Positions 9,138 through 16,577 of a stretch of 64,000 bases of DNA are shown here, piece by piece. The notes beneath the pieces are model-generated. The model was not told the origin of the DNA. It saw only the letters and a list, made by a program, of their open reading frames with translations, and ran no database searches. The DNA is taken from NCBI RefSeq assembly GCF_003259225.1, contig NZ_QHJF01000009.1, positions 124,001-188,000 on the forward strand, written 5' to 3'. Every line of letters starts with the position of its first letter. Position 1 is the stretch's first letter. The position numbers and the translations under genes are program-made. The stretch is from Marinomonas arctica (GTDB lineage Bacteria > Pseudomonadota > Gammaproteobacteria > Pseudomonadales > Marinomonadaceae).

Positions 9138-9623
9138 CAAGTTATACATGTATCCCTTATATCTAGTTTTTTAGCCCTTGATATGAAAAGTATGATTCGT
9201 TAATCCAGAAGGCCAGTCTAACGACTCAGTCTTCGTTTGTTTGCTGCCAACCGCTTTGATAACGGCTATATTAATAGGCTTACCTTCTCTACTTATCCTG
9301 CTGTTCAGTCAGAGTGATGGTTTTTTGATACATGCCCATAATGGCTGCTTCCAGTAAAGTAGGGTGTGGCAATATCAAACTGCTTGATAGACTTGAACCT
9401 AGATCAGTACAGTGATTGTTGTTGGGTGGGAATGTAACGCTTGCGTGAGTGATAAAGCCAATTCCTTGATTTTACTGGGTTATAGAGATGGGTGGCTTGT
9501 TAAGTGTGATGACTTGCTGACGTAAAGGTGTCATAACTAATCCTCCATTGTTGAGTGGAAGATTAAGTGTGGTTCTAAATGAGGGAATTGGGGAAACTGA
9601 GAAAAGACCCGCGAAGCGGCTTA
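9138..9623. other. Stretch without an intact gene; possible gene debris
   Basis: No convincing full gene is seen between the higA remnant and the first attC site. On the reverse strand 9339-9289 reads MGMYQKTITLTEQQDK and stops at TAG, with GGAAG upstream. This resembles the start of a ribbon-helix-helix (ParD-type) antitoxin, which usually continues with tryptophan at the point of the stop. A 45-residue open stretch downstream (9284 leftward to about 9170) has no match I recognise. Both look like decayed gene ends. Confidence 0.35.
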
Positions 9624-9742
9624 GTTCAACGCCTTTGTAACCGGACCGAATTGCGGAGCGGTTTTTTGTGTTAAAGTTGAGCGAAACGAAGCACACAAAA
9701 AGCGCGGAGCTTTGGGTGTCGGTGTGCAGAGCTTTGTTAGCT
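9624..9742 (-). repeat. Integron attC site (site A)
   Basis: Read on the reverse strand the site starts AGCTAAC (R'' box) followed by AAAGC, and ends AAGGCGTTGAAC, a perfect GCGTTRRRY R' box. The outer arms pair: the first arm TCTGCACACCG matches the complement of the last arm (TTTGTAACCG) with one unpaired base, the extrahelical base typical of attC. An inner stem (GGTTTTTTGTGT against ACACAAAAAGCG) fills the centre. Length is 119 bases, within the usual attC range. It begins 27 bases after the stop of the RloC-like gene on the same strand, as a cassette's own attC should. Confidence 0.75.
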
Positions 9743-9768
9743 TTTTATGTAGATTAGAATATCTTTAT

Positions 9769-12372
9769 TCACGCTTTTCGTGCCTGTGCAGTGGCCTTAC
9801 TTCTCTTCTCAATGGTCTCTCTCCAAGTATCTAATTCCGTGATGTCAGCAAGTAGTTCGTCGGGATCTGGAACAGCAATACCTCCTTGGAGGGCTTTATC
9901 ATGTGCGTAATTAGAACACTTGGTCATGCCTGCATATACTCGTGTGTAATCTCCATCTTCCACAACAACACCTACTAATCTCTGAGTCTCAATACCTTTT
10001 CGGAAACGCAGGATCACCTCGCGTAAAAGAACCTCTTCGACCGCTCTCTCCCACGCCATACGGAGCCTAAAATAAGCATCGACTGTTTGTCTTTGATGTT
10101 CTTGCTCTTCTCCATCCCTGTGCAGTTTAGCGATAGTTTGATGCTGGGCTCTCAAGGCCTTAATCCTCTTACCAGTGCTTTTTCCCTCGAAAGGTAGCTC
10201 TGGATCTGCAACTCCGAAACCTTCGGCACGTCGTGTCAGACTCTGCGTAATAATGGGTACAGCCGCTAGTTTAGCTTCCTCCGCAAGTAGGCAAAGAAAA
10301 TAGATATCATGTGTAAATACAATTACTTGACGTTGAGAAGCTTCGCTAGCTAATCGCTTTGCTACCCGTTCACGGCGGCGATGATCCAGAGAGGACACTG
10401 GATCATCAAATACGATGCCGCCTTTTCCACCACTCAACCCGACCTCGGCGAGAAAAGAACCAATTGCGATTGCCCGCTGCTCACCTTCACTAAGAACTTC
10501 AGCGGGATTTCGGCTTTGTGGCAACTCGAGTTTCAGCTTATGTAGCGCCTTACCCCTGTCCGAGCGGCTTTTCAGAGAAACATGGAGCGAGCCCACTCCT
10601 AACAATTTGAATTCACGATTAAGCGACTCAGCTAGTTCTTGTGAAACGACCTTTTCAGCAAGCTCTGAAGCCTTTCGAGAAATGGCAGTAGTGTTTACTG
10701 CCGACAGGCACTGTTTCAGTTTTGCCTGATGTTTAAGTTGGTCAATGGCCAAAAGTACTGCATCTTTGACTTGGTTTAGGCGCGCTCGCGCATCATATTC
10801 ATCAAACTGCTTTTGAACTGAGGCGCGCGCCTTTTCGTCGGATGCTTTTTCAAGAGTTTCGGCTTCAGCATTCAGTCTTTTAGCAAGAACTTCAAACCGC
10901 GGAGCAGGATTAGCGAAAGTTTGATTAGCGCCTTCCCATTCGTGAGAAATAACTGCCGCCTTAATAAATTCTTGGCGAGCCATCAATGATTGCTGAAAGG
11001 TTCTTAGATCACTCGCCAAATGTGGGTCAAGGCCCTCAATCTCACTGTAGGTCACATCGTCGATATTTAAATTCAAATTGCATTCTACGAATGGCTTATA
11101 CTCGGCGTATAAAGCAAGCCTTCGCTGCTGGGAAGTTTTCTCAGCATCCTCTTGAATAAAGGCCTCGAATCGTTGTAAACGGGAAGCTCCTTCCGCTAGA
11201 GGTTGTTGGCAAAGCGGGCAAGATGCGTCCACTCCCAAATCAGGAAAATTCTTATCAGGATGGGACTCTAAAACGAACTTTCGAGCCGCATCGAATAGCT
11301 CTCGCCAAGCTTCTCCTCCGGTTCCAGGTAGCAAACTTTCACCTTCCTCGAACTTCTTTGCCGCGAGTGCAGCTGCAGATTGCGCAGTGCGATAGCTATC
11401 CGCTAGTCTTCGAAATTTAGTTACTACTGCTTGATCAACTAACGCGCTCTTTTTGTTTGCGTTGTTTACGATGCTCGATACTCTTCGAGCTTGCAAACGA
11501 AGTTGAGCCGCCTTTTCTTTTGGATTGTTTTCTTTCAGGCTTTTATCCAAATCCGCATGCAGGGCTAATTCTTCCTGTGACAGTGCAGCCAATGCATTAA
11601 CTTGATCAGGCGTCGTTCTAGCCGAAAGTCCTGAAATCAGTCTGCCAACTGCGGTTTCACCGTGCAGAGGTATGAAGGCGGAAAGGTTCGGATCTGACTG
11701 GGCAGATTCAGTATCAATCTTTGATTTTAATTGCTTGCAGAGCTTAGCGAGCCCTTCGAACACATCTAGCCCATAGGGAACGTAAGAAAAATCATCTTCT
11801 CTATCTAAATATGCACGCGCACAGCGCGAGTCGAAGACAGAGAACGACGATAATACCTCCGGAGCAGCCTGCCCGTCGATCCATCGAAGCTCTTGCGGTT
11901 TGCCATCAATGTTAATCTCAAAAACAGCTTCAGCTTTCCCAGATTTTTCTTTAGGAAGGGCGGCATTCGGGTAAATAGTTTCAATCTGATCGCGTGCACG
12001 ACATGCACGCTTGAACACACGAGAGTAACCTGATTTTCCAGAACCATTGTCACCATAGATTACCGTCAATCCTGTTGAACCAAACGGCAGATGCTGGTTT
12101 TCGGCAATAGCGTTTACAAATCGCATATTTTTAATGGCAAGAAGTTCAACGTGTGTTGATGGCTTTACATGGGCTGGGATTTGATCAGCTACAAGTCGTT
12201 TGGGTTTACGATTCTTAAAGTCTGGAATGCCATGTGCAAGTTTAAGTAGAGAATATAGGTCTTCTTGATCTTCGACCGTTAAAGTTTGCTTAGCAAGTAA
12301 TCGAGCAACCGCGTCGCTTTGCCAATCAGGAAGGCTCTGCGACCAATTCAGAATTTCTTGTAGCAGCGACAT
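9769..12372 (-). CDS. RloC/PrrC-like ABC ATPase with zinc-hook motif, probable defence protein
   Basis: The protein has 867 residues and good start signals (AAGGAAA before the ATG). ABC-ATPase parts are Walker A GDNGSGKS (107-114), signature LSEGEQ (627-632), Walker B IVFDDP (653-658), D-loop SSLDH and H-loop FTHD (686-689). Between the ATPase halves are long coiled-coil stretches and CPLC (385-388), a zinc-hook-like CxxC. The C-terminal module (about 740-850) has R771-x3-E775 and later His824 (NYAHD), the residue types of the anticodon-nuclease triad of PrrC/RloC. Such proteins cut tRNA after phage attack. The nuclease assignment is inference; a generic SMC-like ATPase is the alternative. 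It lies between two attC sites, so it is probably integron cassette cargo. Confidence 0.68.
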   Translation of the reverse strand: MSLLQEILNWSQSLPDWQSDAVARLLAKQTLTVEDQEDLYSLLKLAHGIPDFKNRKPKRLVADQIPAHVKPSTHVELLAIKNMRFVNAIAENQHLPFGSTGLTVIYGDNGSGKSGYSRVFKRACRARDQIETIYPNAALPKEKSGKAEAVFEINIDGKPQELRWIDGQAAPEVLSSFSVFDSRCARAYLDREDDFSYVPYGLDVFEGLAKLCKQLKSKIDTESAQSDPNLSAFIPLHGETAVGRLISGLSARTTPDQVNALAALSQEELALHADLDKSLKENNPKEKAAQLRLQARRVSSIVNNANKKSALVDQAVVTKFRRLADSYRTAQSAAALAAKKFEEGESLLPGTGGEAWRELFDAARKFVLESHPDKNFPDLGVDASCPLCQQPLAEGASRLQRFEAFIQEDAEKTSQQRRLALYAEYKPFVECNLNLNIDDVTYSEIEGLDPHLASDLRTFQQSLMARQEFIKAAVISHEWEGANQTFANPAPRFEVLAKRLNAEAETLEKASDEKARASVQKQFDEYDARARLNQVKDAVLLAIDQLKHQAKLKQCLSAVNTTAISRKASELAEKVVSQELAESLNREFKLLGVGSLHVSLKSRSDRGKALHKLKLELPQSRNPAEVLSEGEQRAIAIGSFLAEVGLSGGKGGIVFDDPVSSLDHRRRERVAKRLASEASQRQVIVFTHDIYFLCLLAEEAKLAAVPIITQSLTRRAEGFGVADPELPFEGKSTGKRIKALRAQHQTIAKLHRDGEEQEHQRQTVDAYFRLRMAWERAVEEVLLREVILRFRKGIETQRLVGVVVEDGDYTRVYAGMTKCSNYAHDKALQGGIAVPDPDELLADITELDTWRETIEKRSKATAQARKA

Positions 12373-12412
12373 AGAAATTTCCTTATTTAAACTATTCGTG
12401 TACGACTTCGGA

Positions 12413-12487
12413 AGCTAACGCTTTGCACAGCGGCGCGAGGTACGAGCGTCCAGCGCCGTAGGCGCGAACTGATGCAACTTGTTAGGT
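12413..12487 (-). repeat. Integron attC site (site B)
   Basis: Read on the reverse strand the 75-base site begins ACCTAAC (perfect R'' box) and ends GCGTTAGCT (R' box, one mismatch to GTTRRRY). The left arm AACAAGTTGCATCAG matches the complement of the right arm, AACGCTTTGCACAG, with one extra base: the extrahelical base that directs integrase to the folded strand. The centre contains complementary CGGCGC/GCGCCG-rich pieces. It starts 15 bases after the GIY-YIG gene stop and ends 40 bases before the RloC-like start, which is standard cassette geometry. Confidence 0.82.
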
Positions 12488-12502
12488 TCATTTGTTCCCA
12501 TG

Positions 12503-13099
12503 TTAATCCCAGCAATTGCAATCTGCCCCGCACCCTCCAGGCATATAACAAGCAAAATCAACAGGAGGCGAGCTTAAATCATTTGCTTGGTACGGATTAC
12601 GGGGCGCTCCAGACAGCAATTGCTTGTTCTCCCATGAATATATGACACCAATATCCCTGTCGGAACAGTGGTAGCTGTACATTTCCCAGCTATATTTTTC
12701 ATAAAGAAAGTCATGCACCAACTCCCTCATTGCCAAAGGATTAACGTAAAACCACTCCGAAAGCCTGCCGGAGGTTCTATGACGTATTCGCTCGTAGTAC
12801 TGACACAGCAAAGCAATAACGCCACTCTCAATTTCACTAACCTTTAAAGGAGCCACTCCTTCTTTAATCTTGAAGGCGCAAAGCAAGGCATAAAAAGGAT
12901 TTTGGCTTCCACTTGCTCGTGTGCCTAGCTGCCCTGTTGTTAGTCCAATTTTAGCCATGTTGTCATAGCGGGTATCAAGGCCGACATATATCCATCCATT
13001 AATGGAATTCTCTTGCCGCAACCTTTCCCACTCACATGATGCCTCTTTATAGTCATCATAGTCGTCAAAATTGAAGTCGTCCTCCCAGTTTCTATTCAT
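12503..13099 (-). CDS. GIY-YIG-like (T5orf172/MUG113-type) protein
   Basis: The protein has 198 residues. An acidic head precedes a GIY-YIG-like core: GWIYVG (35-40), KIGLT (50-54), RASGSQNPF, Glu91 in SEIESG, and RLSEWFYV (112-119), the usual end of T5orf172-type domains. These domains are related to GIY-YIG nucleases and are common in phage and integron cassettes. The C-terminus is cysteine-rich (CYMPGGCGADCNCWD), which is unusual and may bind metal. GGAAGG lies upstream of the ATG. Its own attC (site B) follows directly, so it is probably a cassette gene. Its target is unknown. Confidence 0.68.
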   Translation of the reverse strand: MNRNWEDDFNFDDYDDYKEASCEWERLRQENSINGWIYVGLDTRYDNMAKIGLTTGQLGTRASGSQNPFYALLCAFKIKEGVAPLKVSEIESGVIALLCQYYERIRHRTSGRLSEWFYVNPLAMRELVHDFLYEKYSWEMYSYHCSDRDIGVIYSWENKQLLSGAPRNPYQANDLSSPPVDFACYMPGGCGADCNCWD

Positions 13100-13118
13100 G
13101 ACTTTGAACCTTCCGAGA

Positions 13119-13556
13119 GCCTAATATTTTAATAGTGCGCATGCTCGTTTAGACAATTTCAAAACTGTCCAAAAAACCTTATAAACAATTGAATAATAAA
13201 AGTTTTATAAAACTATTCACAAAAGTAAAAACTGGAAAAACGAGCATGCGCGTTATTCCCATTATTCACAGCGCGTTATTTCTGCTCTGTGAATCCTTAT
13301 TCATTGATATTAGAGAACTTTCTTTCTCCCTGCTAGTACAAAATGCGCACAACTGTTTTATTTAAAATGGCTAAACGCGCAAAATAGGGATCATTATAAA
13401 AATAAACTGTATATACAGTCATAATCAGCTGATTGTCGTCCTAAAGGTGCGACATGTGAAAGCTTCGCTTTCATCGTCAGATTACGCCTCGTTCCTCGTC
13501 TCATCAGACCTACGGTCTTTGGTTCACTATGCAGTCAGTTCGACGCGACGAGAATT
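13119..13556. repeat. Long intergenic repeat, copy 1
   Basis: This gene-free stretch aligns, imperfectly but in the same order, with 14277-14760. Shared blocks are the start CCTAAYATTTTAATAGTGCG (13120 and 14278), CACAGCG-GTTATTTC (13267 and 14388), ACTGTATATA (13406 and 14566), the hairpin TGAAAGCTTCGCTTTCA (13457-13473 and 14638-14654) and GTCAGTTCGACGCGACGA (13534-13551 and 14710-14727). It also holds a 14-base inverted repeat, GCGCATGCTCGTTT at 13137-13150 and its complement at 13238-13251. Its right edge fades after 13556. The element type is unknown; its ends look like attC boxes (GCCTAAT, ACCTAAC). Confidence 0.65.
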
Positions 13557-13603
13557 TTATCAGGACACACATGTTAAAAACCTTGTAAATACTGACTTTC
13601 TAA

Positions 13604-13688
13604 AGTGCGTGTCTTATGAACGGTTCTGTGCGGAGCCGCATGCAGGGTGTTGTGGGGGCTGGAGGTTAGAGACCTCCGGCTACCCGAT
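13604..13688 (+). other. Possible group II intron 3' end (domain V/VI-like) remnant
   Basis: The segment contains ACGGTTCTGTGCGGAGCCGC, then a stem GCTGGAGGT/ACCTCCGGC with a five-base loop, and ends CTACCCGAT. Bacterial group II introns end with a similar hairpin and a terminal AY dinucleotide, and GUGYG marks their 5' end. GTGCG occurs at 13135 in copy 1 of the long repeat. No reverse-transcriptase gene is present, and domain I was not recognised, so the call is weak. Confidence 0.35.
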
Positions 13689-13696
13689 TAGGTGAT

Positions 13697-14257
13697 TTAT
13701 TCACTGTAGATTATATTACCATCTAAATCATAAACCTCTTCATATTGGAGGAGGCTTGATACAAATTCATTAAAAGTATTTGCTACCACGAGGCTATTAC
13801 CATCATCAGTCTCTGTGACAATAACTTTGGGATCAGTTAGGGAATCGCTGTAGTCTAGAGCTAACCAAGTATGGCCATTACCTTCAAGCGGCACATATGT
13901 TTTTGGAAGCCCCCATTCCCTACCAGAACTCATAGAGCTAAATATGGAATTCTCGGCATTCGGATCAAGATTTGAAAAAGTACCAATTTCATAGAACCCT
14001 TCACCAAAATAATATTGCAAGGTTTCGTTATCACAAGGCGGTAACTTAACTACTTTAGTTTCTTCCGACTTAGATAAATTTACATATTCTTTAGGTAGCA
14101 AAAAACCGTACTTTTCTGCGAAGTAACTAAGAGCTTCTTCGGCTGAATAAACACGATAGTTTTCAACCCGACGAACATTTCCGCATTCAGGGCAAACAAA
14201 ATAAGCCGTTCCATCAACAATATCTGGATTAGAAAGTTCTTTTCGACAACATCTCAT
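13697..14257 (-). CDS. SUKH (SMI1/KNR4)-like protein with N-terminal zinc ribbon
   Basis: Starting at the ATG at 14257 (AAGG upstream) the protein has 186 residues. A longer GTG start at 14278 is possible. Cys3, Cys4, Cys22 and Cys25 (CPEC) form a probable zinc ribbon. The rest fits the SUKH fold: YGFLLPKEYVNL, EWGLPKTYVPLEGNGHTWLALDYSD and NTFNEFVSSLLQ. SUKH proteins are often immunity proteins against secreted toxins, but no toxin gene is beside it. It lies alone between copies 1 and 2 of the long repeat. TTAGGTG (13688-13694) and CACCTAA (14276-14282) flank it as inverted seven-base ends. Confidence 0.65.
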   Translation of the reverse strand: MRCCRKELSNPDIVDGTAYFVCPECGNVRRVENYRVYSAEEALSYFAEKYGFLLPKEYVNLSKSEETKVVKLPPCDNETLQYYFGEGFYEIGTFSNLDPNAENSIFSSMSSGREWGLPKTYVPLEGNGHTWLALDYSDSLTDPKVIVTETDDGNSLVVANTFNEFVSSLLQYEEVYDLDGNIIYSE

Positions 14258-14276
14258 GCTCTGATGCCTTCTTGTC

Positions 14277-14815
14277 ACCTAACATTTTAATAGTGCGCAT
14301 GCGTATCTACACTGTTTTTAATTTCCATTTAAACCCCTATAAAAAACTGATTCAATGGCACGTTTTAATCTTTCCCACAGGCTGGTTAGTTGGAAATCCG
14401 AGCTTGCTGCGGGTTACGTCTTTTATCCACAGCGGGTTATTTCCGCTGATGATAATCTTATTCTTTGATACTAAAAGACTTTCTGATTCTCTACCAGTGC
14501 AAACGGGCTAAATTATGATTATTATTTACACAAACCAAGCGAAAAATTGGTAACCGTAAAAATAGACTGTATATCTGTCTAGTTTCTTATTAGCTATTCA
14601 CAAGGCACAGCGACGTGTTGATGGATTCTGCGGATTATGAAAGCTTCGCTTTCAGCGGCGGATTGCGGTCGTACCTCCCTTATCACGCCCTACGAGTAGC
14701 TACGATGACGTCAGTTCGACGCGACGAAGTTGCGCGACTTTATGGCGTTTCAGAGTCATTCCAAAATATCCTTTCGCACATCAACAAAACCAATCTATGC
14801 TTCTCATCTGGTCTA
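14277..14815. repeat. Long intergenic repeat, copy 2
   Basis: This copy starts with ACCTAACATTTTAATAGTG and follows the block order of copy 1 up to the GTCAGTTCGACGCGACGA element. Beyond that it diverges from copy 1 but agrees with copy 3: 14710-14753 is an exact 44-base match to 15580-15623, and CAATCTATGC recurs after each. It begins 20 bases upstream of the SUKH start and ends just before the toxin gene stop, so it fills a whole inter-gene space. No gene in it is convincing. Confidence 0.7.
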
Positions 14816-14826
14816 CGGTATTGGAT

Positions 14827-15129
14827 TTAACCATTGGTAAGTCTATGTTCAATGCTTTTGGGATTCTGACGATTATCTAATACGGCTAAAATCAAGACTT
14901 GATCGTCTATAACTTGGTAGTAGATTGAAAAAGGAAAGCTGCGGGCAAGAACTCGGAATCTGCCATTAATGTTAGGATGAATACCTGCGAAAAATCGCAA
15001 CCGTTCAATATCTAACATCAAACTGTCAACACAATATTGACCAAGTGCCGCATTTATTTTTGCATAGAATTGCTTCGCATTGAGCAAATCTTTTTCGGCC
15101 GATGGCGTAAAGAAAATGTTAAATATCAC
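14827..15129 (-). CDS. RelE/ParE-superfamily toxin
   Basis: The protein has 100 residues starting at GTG, overlapping the antitoxin stop (GTGA). It reads FFTPSAEKDLLNAKQFYAKI, then RLRFFAGIHPNINGRFRVLA, FPFSIYYQVIDDQVLILAVLDNRQNP, a standard ParE-type plasmid-stabilisation toxin. Members poison gyrase or cut mRNA; which one applies is not decided by sequence alone. Gene order (antitoxin first) and the overlap support a functional pair. It lies between copies 2 and 3 of the long repeat. Confidence 0.88.
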   Translation of the reverse strand: MIFNIFFTPSAEKDLLNAKQFYAKINAALGQYCVDSLMLDIERLRFFAGIHPNINGRFRVLARSFPFSIYYQVIDDQVLILAVLDNRQNPKSIEHRLTNG

Positions 15130-15335
15130 GATTTAAGTCTTTCTCGTACCTCTTCAAAACTGCGCCATTTTTCAGTTTCATTAAGCTCATGCTTGCGCGT
15201 TTCTAATTCTTGCAGGTGCCATTTGGGTGAGTCAAATTCAGCTTGGTTCTGAGCCAATGCACTCATTACGGCTTCCATTAATTCAATTTGACCATCGAAT
15301 GGCAGTTCTGCAATTTTTTTCGTGTCAATCAACAT
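15126..15335 (-). CDS. Addiction-module antitoxin (Unstab_antitox family)
   Basis: The protein has 69 residues and a strong AAGGAG before the ATG. The C-terminal part SPKWHLQELETRKHELNETE followed by KWRSFEEVRERLKS is the family signature (P-x-W-H/x-R...W-x-E-V). It neutralises the downstream ParE-type toxin and probably represses the operon. It overlaps the toxin start by three bases, so the two are coupled. A TATACT -10-like box lies upstream on the reverse strand near 15366-15372. Confidence 0.88.
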   Translation of the reverse strand: MLIDTKKIAELPFDGQIELMEAVMSALAQNQAEFDSPKWHLQELETRKHELNETEKWRSFEEVRERLKS

Positions 15336-15579
15336 ACCAAGCTCCTTTGTTCGGTTTCTTGAAAATAAGTATACCTATATTAACAAAATAATCATTTCCT
15401 CTTTTTCACTCGCTTCTTTCAGCTAAAAGCCATTGAGAGGAAATAAAAACACTTGAAGACCCAAAGAGCACCCCATCCTCCGCCTTCCCCTTGGAAAAGA
15501 CAAAAGGGGAAGGGACTTGGTGATTAGTAGACGTTACCTTCTGTGCTTGTCCCTCAACATTATCGGCCTCTATGAAGAA
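15336..15579. other. Gene-free stretch upstream of the toxin-antitoxin pair
   Basis: Holds the likely toxin-antitoxin promoter at its left end. Otherwise there is no gene I can support. CCTTCCCCTTGGAAAAGAC and AAAAGGGGAAGGGACTTGG form an imperfect inverted repeat (CCTTCCCCTT / AAGGGGAAGG) near 15482-15514. Confidence 0.5.
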
Positions 15580-15694
15580 GTCAGTTCGACGCGACGAAGT
15601 TGCGCGACTTTATGGCGTTTCAGGGTCAGTTAAAAATAGGCTTTCTAAAAGCATCAAAAACAATCTATGCCTTACTGCCCTAGAGCGTCGGTAA
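15580..15694. repeat. Long intergenic repeat, copy 3 (3' part only)
   Basis: 15580-15623 is identical over 44 bases to 14710-14753, and similarity continues through CAATCTATGC. In the same frame both copies encode SVRRDEVARLYGVS followed by a related tail (N-x-LS...NLC). From an ATG at 15572 copy 3 gives a 40-residue peptide ending LERR. There is no ribosome-binding site, so a real gene is doubtful. The left part of the repeat is missing here. Confidence 0.6.
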
Positions 15695-15747
15695 AGCTAT
15701 TCTTCGATGACAAAAATCAGGCATTAAAGATCTTAAAGAGACCTTTT

Positions 15748-15779
15748 GGTTACTTTTGCGGATCTGGGCAAAAGTTACC
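15748..15779. repeat. Short hairpin repeat at the island edge
   Basis: GGTTACTTTTGC and GCAAAAGTTACC form a 12-base hairpin with one mismatch and an eight-base loop. This looks like a REP-type or otherwise dispersed palindrome. The rest of 15695-15920 holds no gene I can support. It marks the boundary between the accessory island and the rluA-rapA core block. Confidence 0.4.
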
Positions 15780-15920
15780 CGCTCAGCAGAGCGGAAAAAA
15801 GCTCCTTGCTCAAAGCATTTGAATGGAATGTGAATTCCGTGTCGGGCTAAAGCTGAGACCTACCGAGCTTGATTCCCGCTTTCGCGGGAAGGGCGTTGCT
15901 TGGATTATAGCGGGGGGGAT

Positions 15921-16571
15921 CTAGAAAGGACAGGCCGCGACAAACGCCACCCAGGCGTTTGTAAACGGGTGCCTAAATTCCAGCCGGTAGGCGTGGAGTA
16001 GCAGGCGAGGATCGCGCTGATATTCTGGGTCGTAGAATTCATCGCCAATTATCGAGTGTCCTAGGCTTTGCATGTGGACACGCAGTTGGTGAGAACGGCC
16101 AGTAAAGGGCACGAGTCGAACACGGGTGGTGTTGTTTTCGTAGGCCATTTTTTCCCAGTAGGTGACGGAATCTTTGCTCCACTCGTCGGTGCAGATGATT
16201 TGTCTGGGTCGGTTGGGCCAGTCGCAGCGCAGTGGTTTTCGCACTTCGCCTTTTTCACCCAAAAGATGACCGCGCAGTAGGGCGCGGTATTCTTTTTGGA
16301 CTTCTCGTTCACGAAAATGCGCGTACATGCGTTTTTGACATTCGTGGGTTTTCGCCACGAGGATTAAGCCTGAAGTGGCTTCGTCCAAGCGGTGAATCGC
16401 AAAGGCTTCGCCAAATAAGCATTCTGCTCGATGCAAGATAGAATCGAGCTTATCTGCGCCTCGACCGGGCACAGATAAGCAGTTAGCAGGTTTGTTTATC
16501 ACAGCAAACCATTCATCTTCGTACAATATCTCTAAGCGAGATAGCTCTAAACTCGGCACAACATCCTGCAC
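15921..16571 (-). CDS. rluA: RluA-type 23S rRNA/tRNA pseudouridine synthase
   Basis: The protein has 216 residues, close to E. coli RluA. The catalytic motif HRLDEATSG gives Asp63. DWPNRPRQ and PFTGRSHQLRVHMQSLGHSI are typical of RluA, which modifies U746 of 23S rRNA and U32 of some tRNAs. It has no S4 domain, as in RluA. It lies six bases after the rapA stop on the same strand, the order also found in E. coli, so the two are probably co-transcribed. Confidence 0.92.
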   Translation of the reverse strand: MQDVVPSLELSRLEILYEDEWFAVINKPANCLSVPGRGADKLDSILHRAECLFGEAFAIHRLDEATSGLILVAKTHECQKRMYAHFREREVQKEYRALLRGHLLGEKGEVRKPLRCDWPNRPRQIICTDEWSKDSVTYWEKMAYENNTTRVRLVPFTGRSHQLRVHMQSLGHSIIGDEFYDPEYQRDPRLLLHAYRLEFRHPFTNAWVAFVAACPF

Positions 16572-16577
16572 AGGGTG

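Noticed and set aside
13406-13419. ACTGTATATACAGT palindrome as a LexA (SOS) box
   Set aside because: The LexA box needs CTG-N10-CAG; here the half-sites are only six bases apart and no gene starts nearby.
13447-13695. Forward 82-residue open frame across repeat copy 1
   Set aside because: It crosses the repeat and the intron-like tail, has no ribosome-binding site and is not kept in copy 2.
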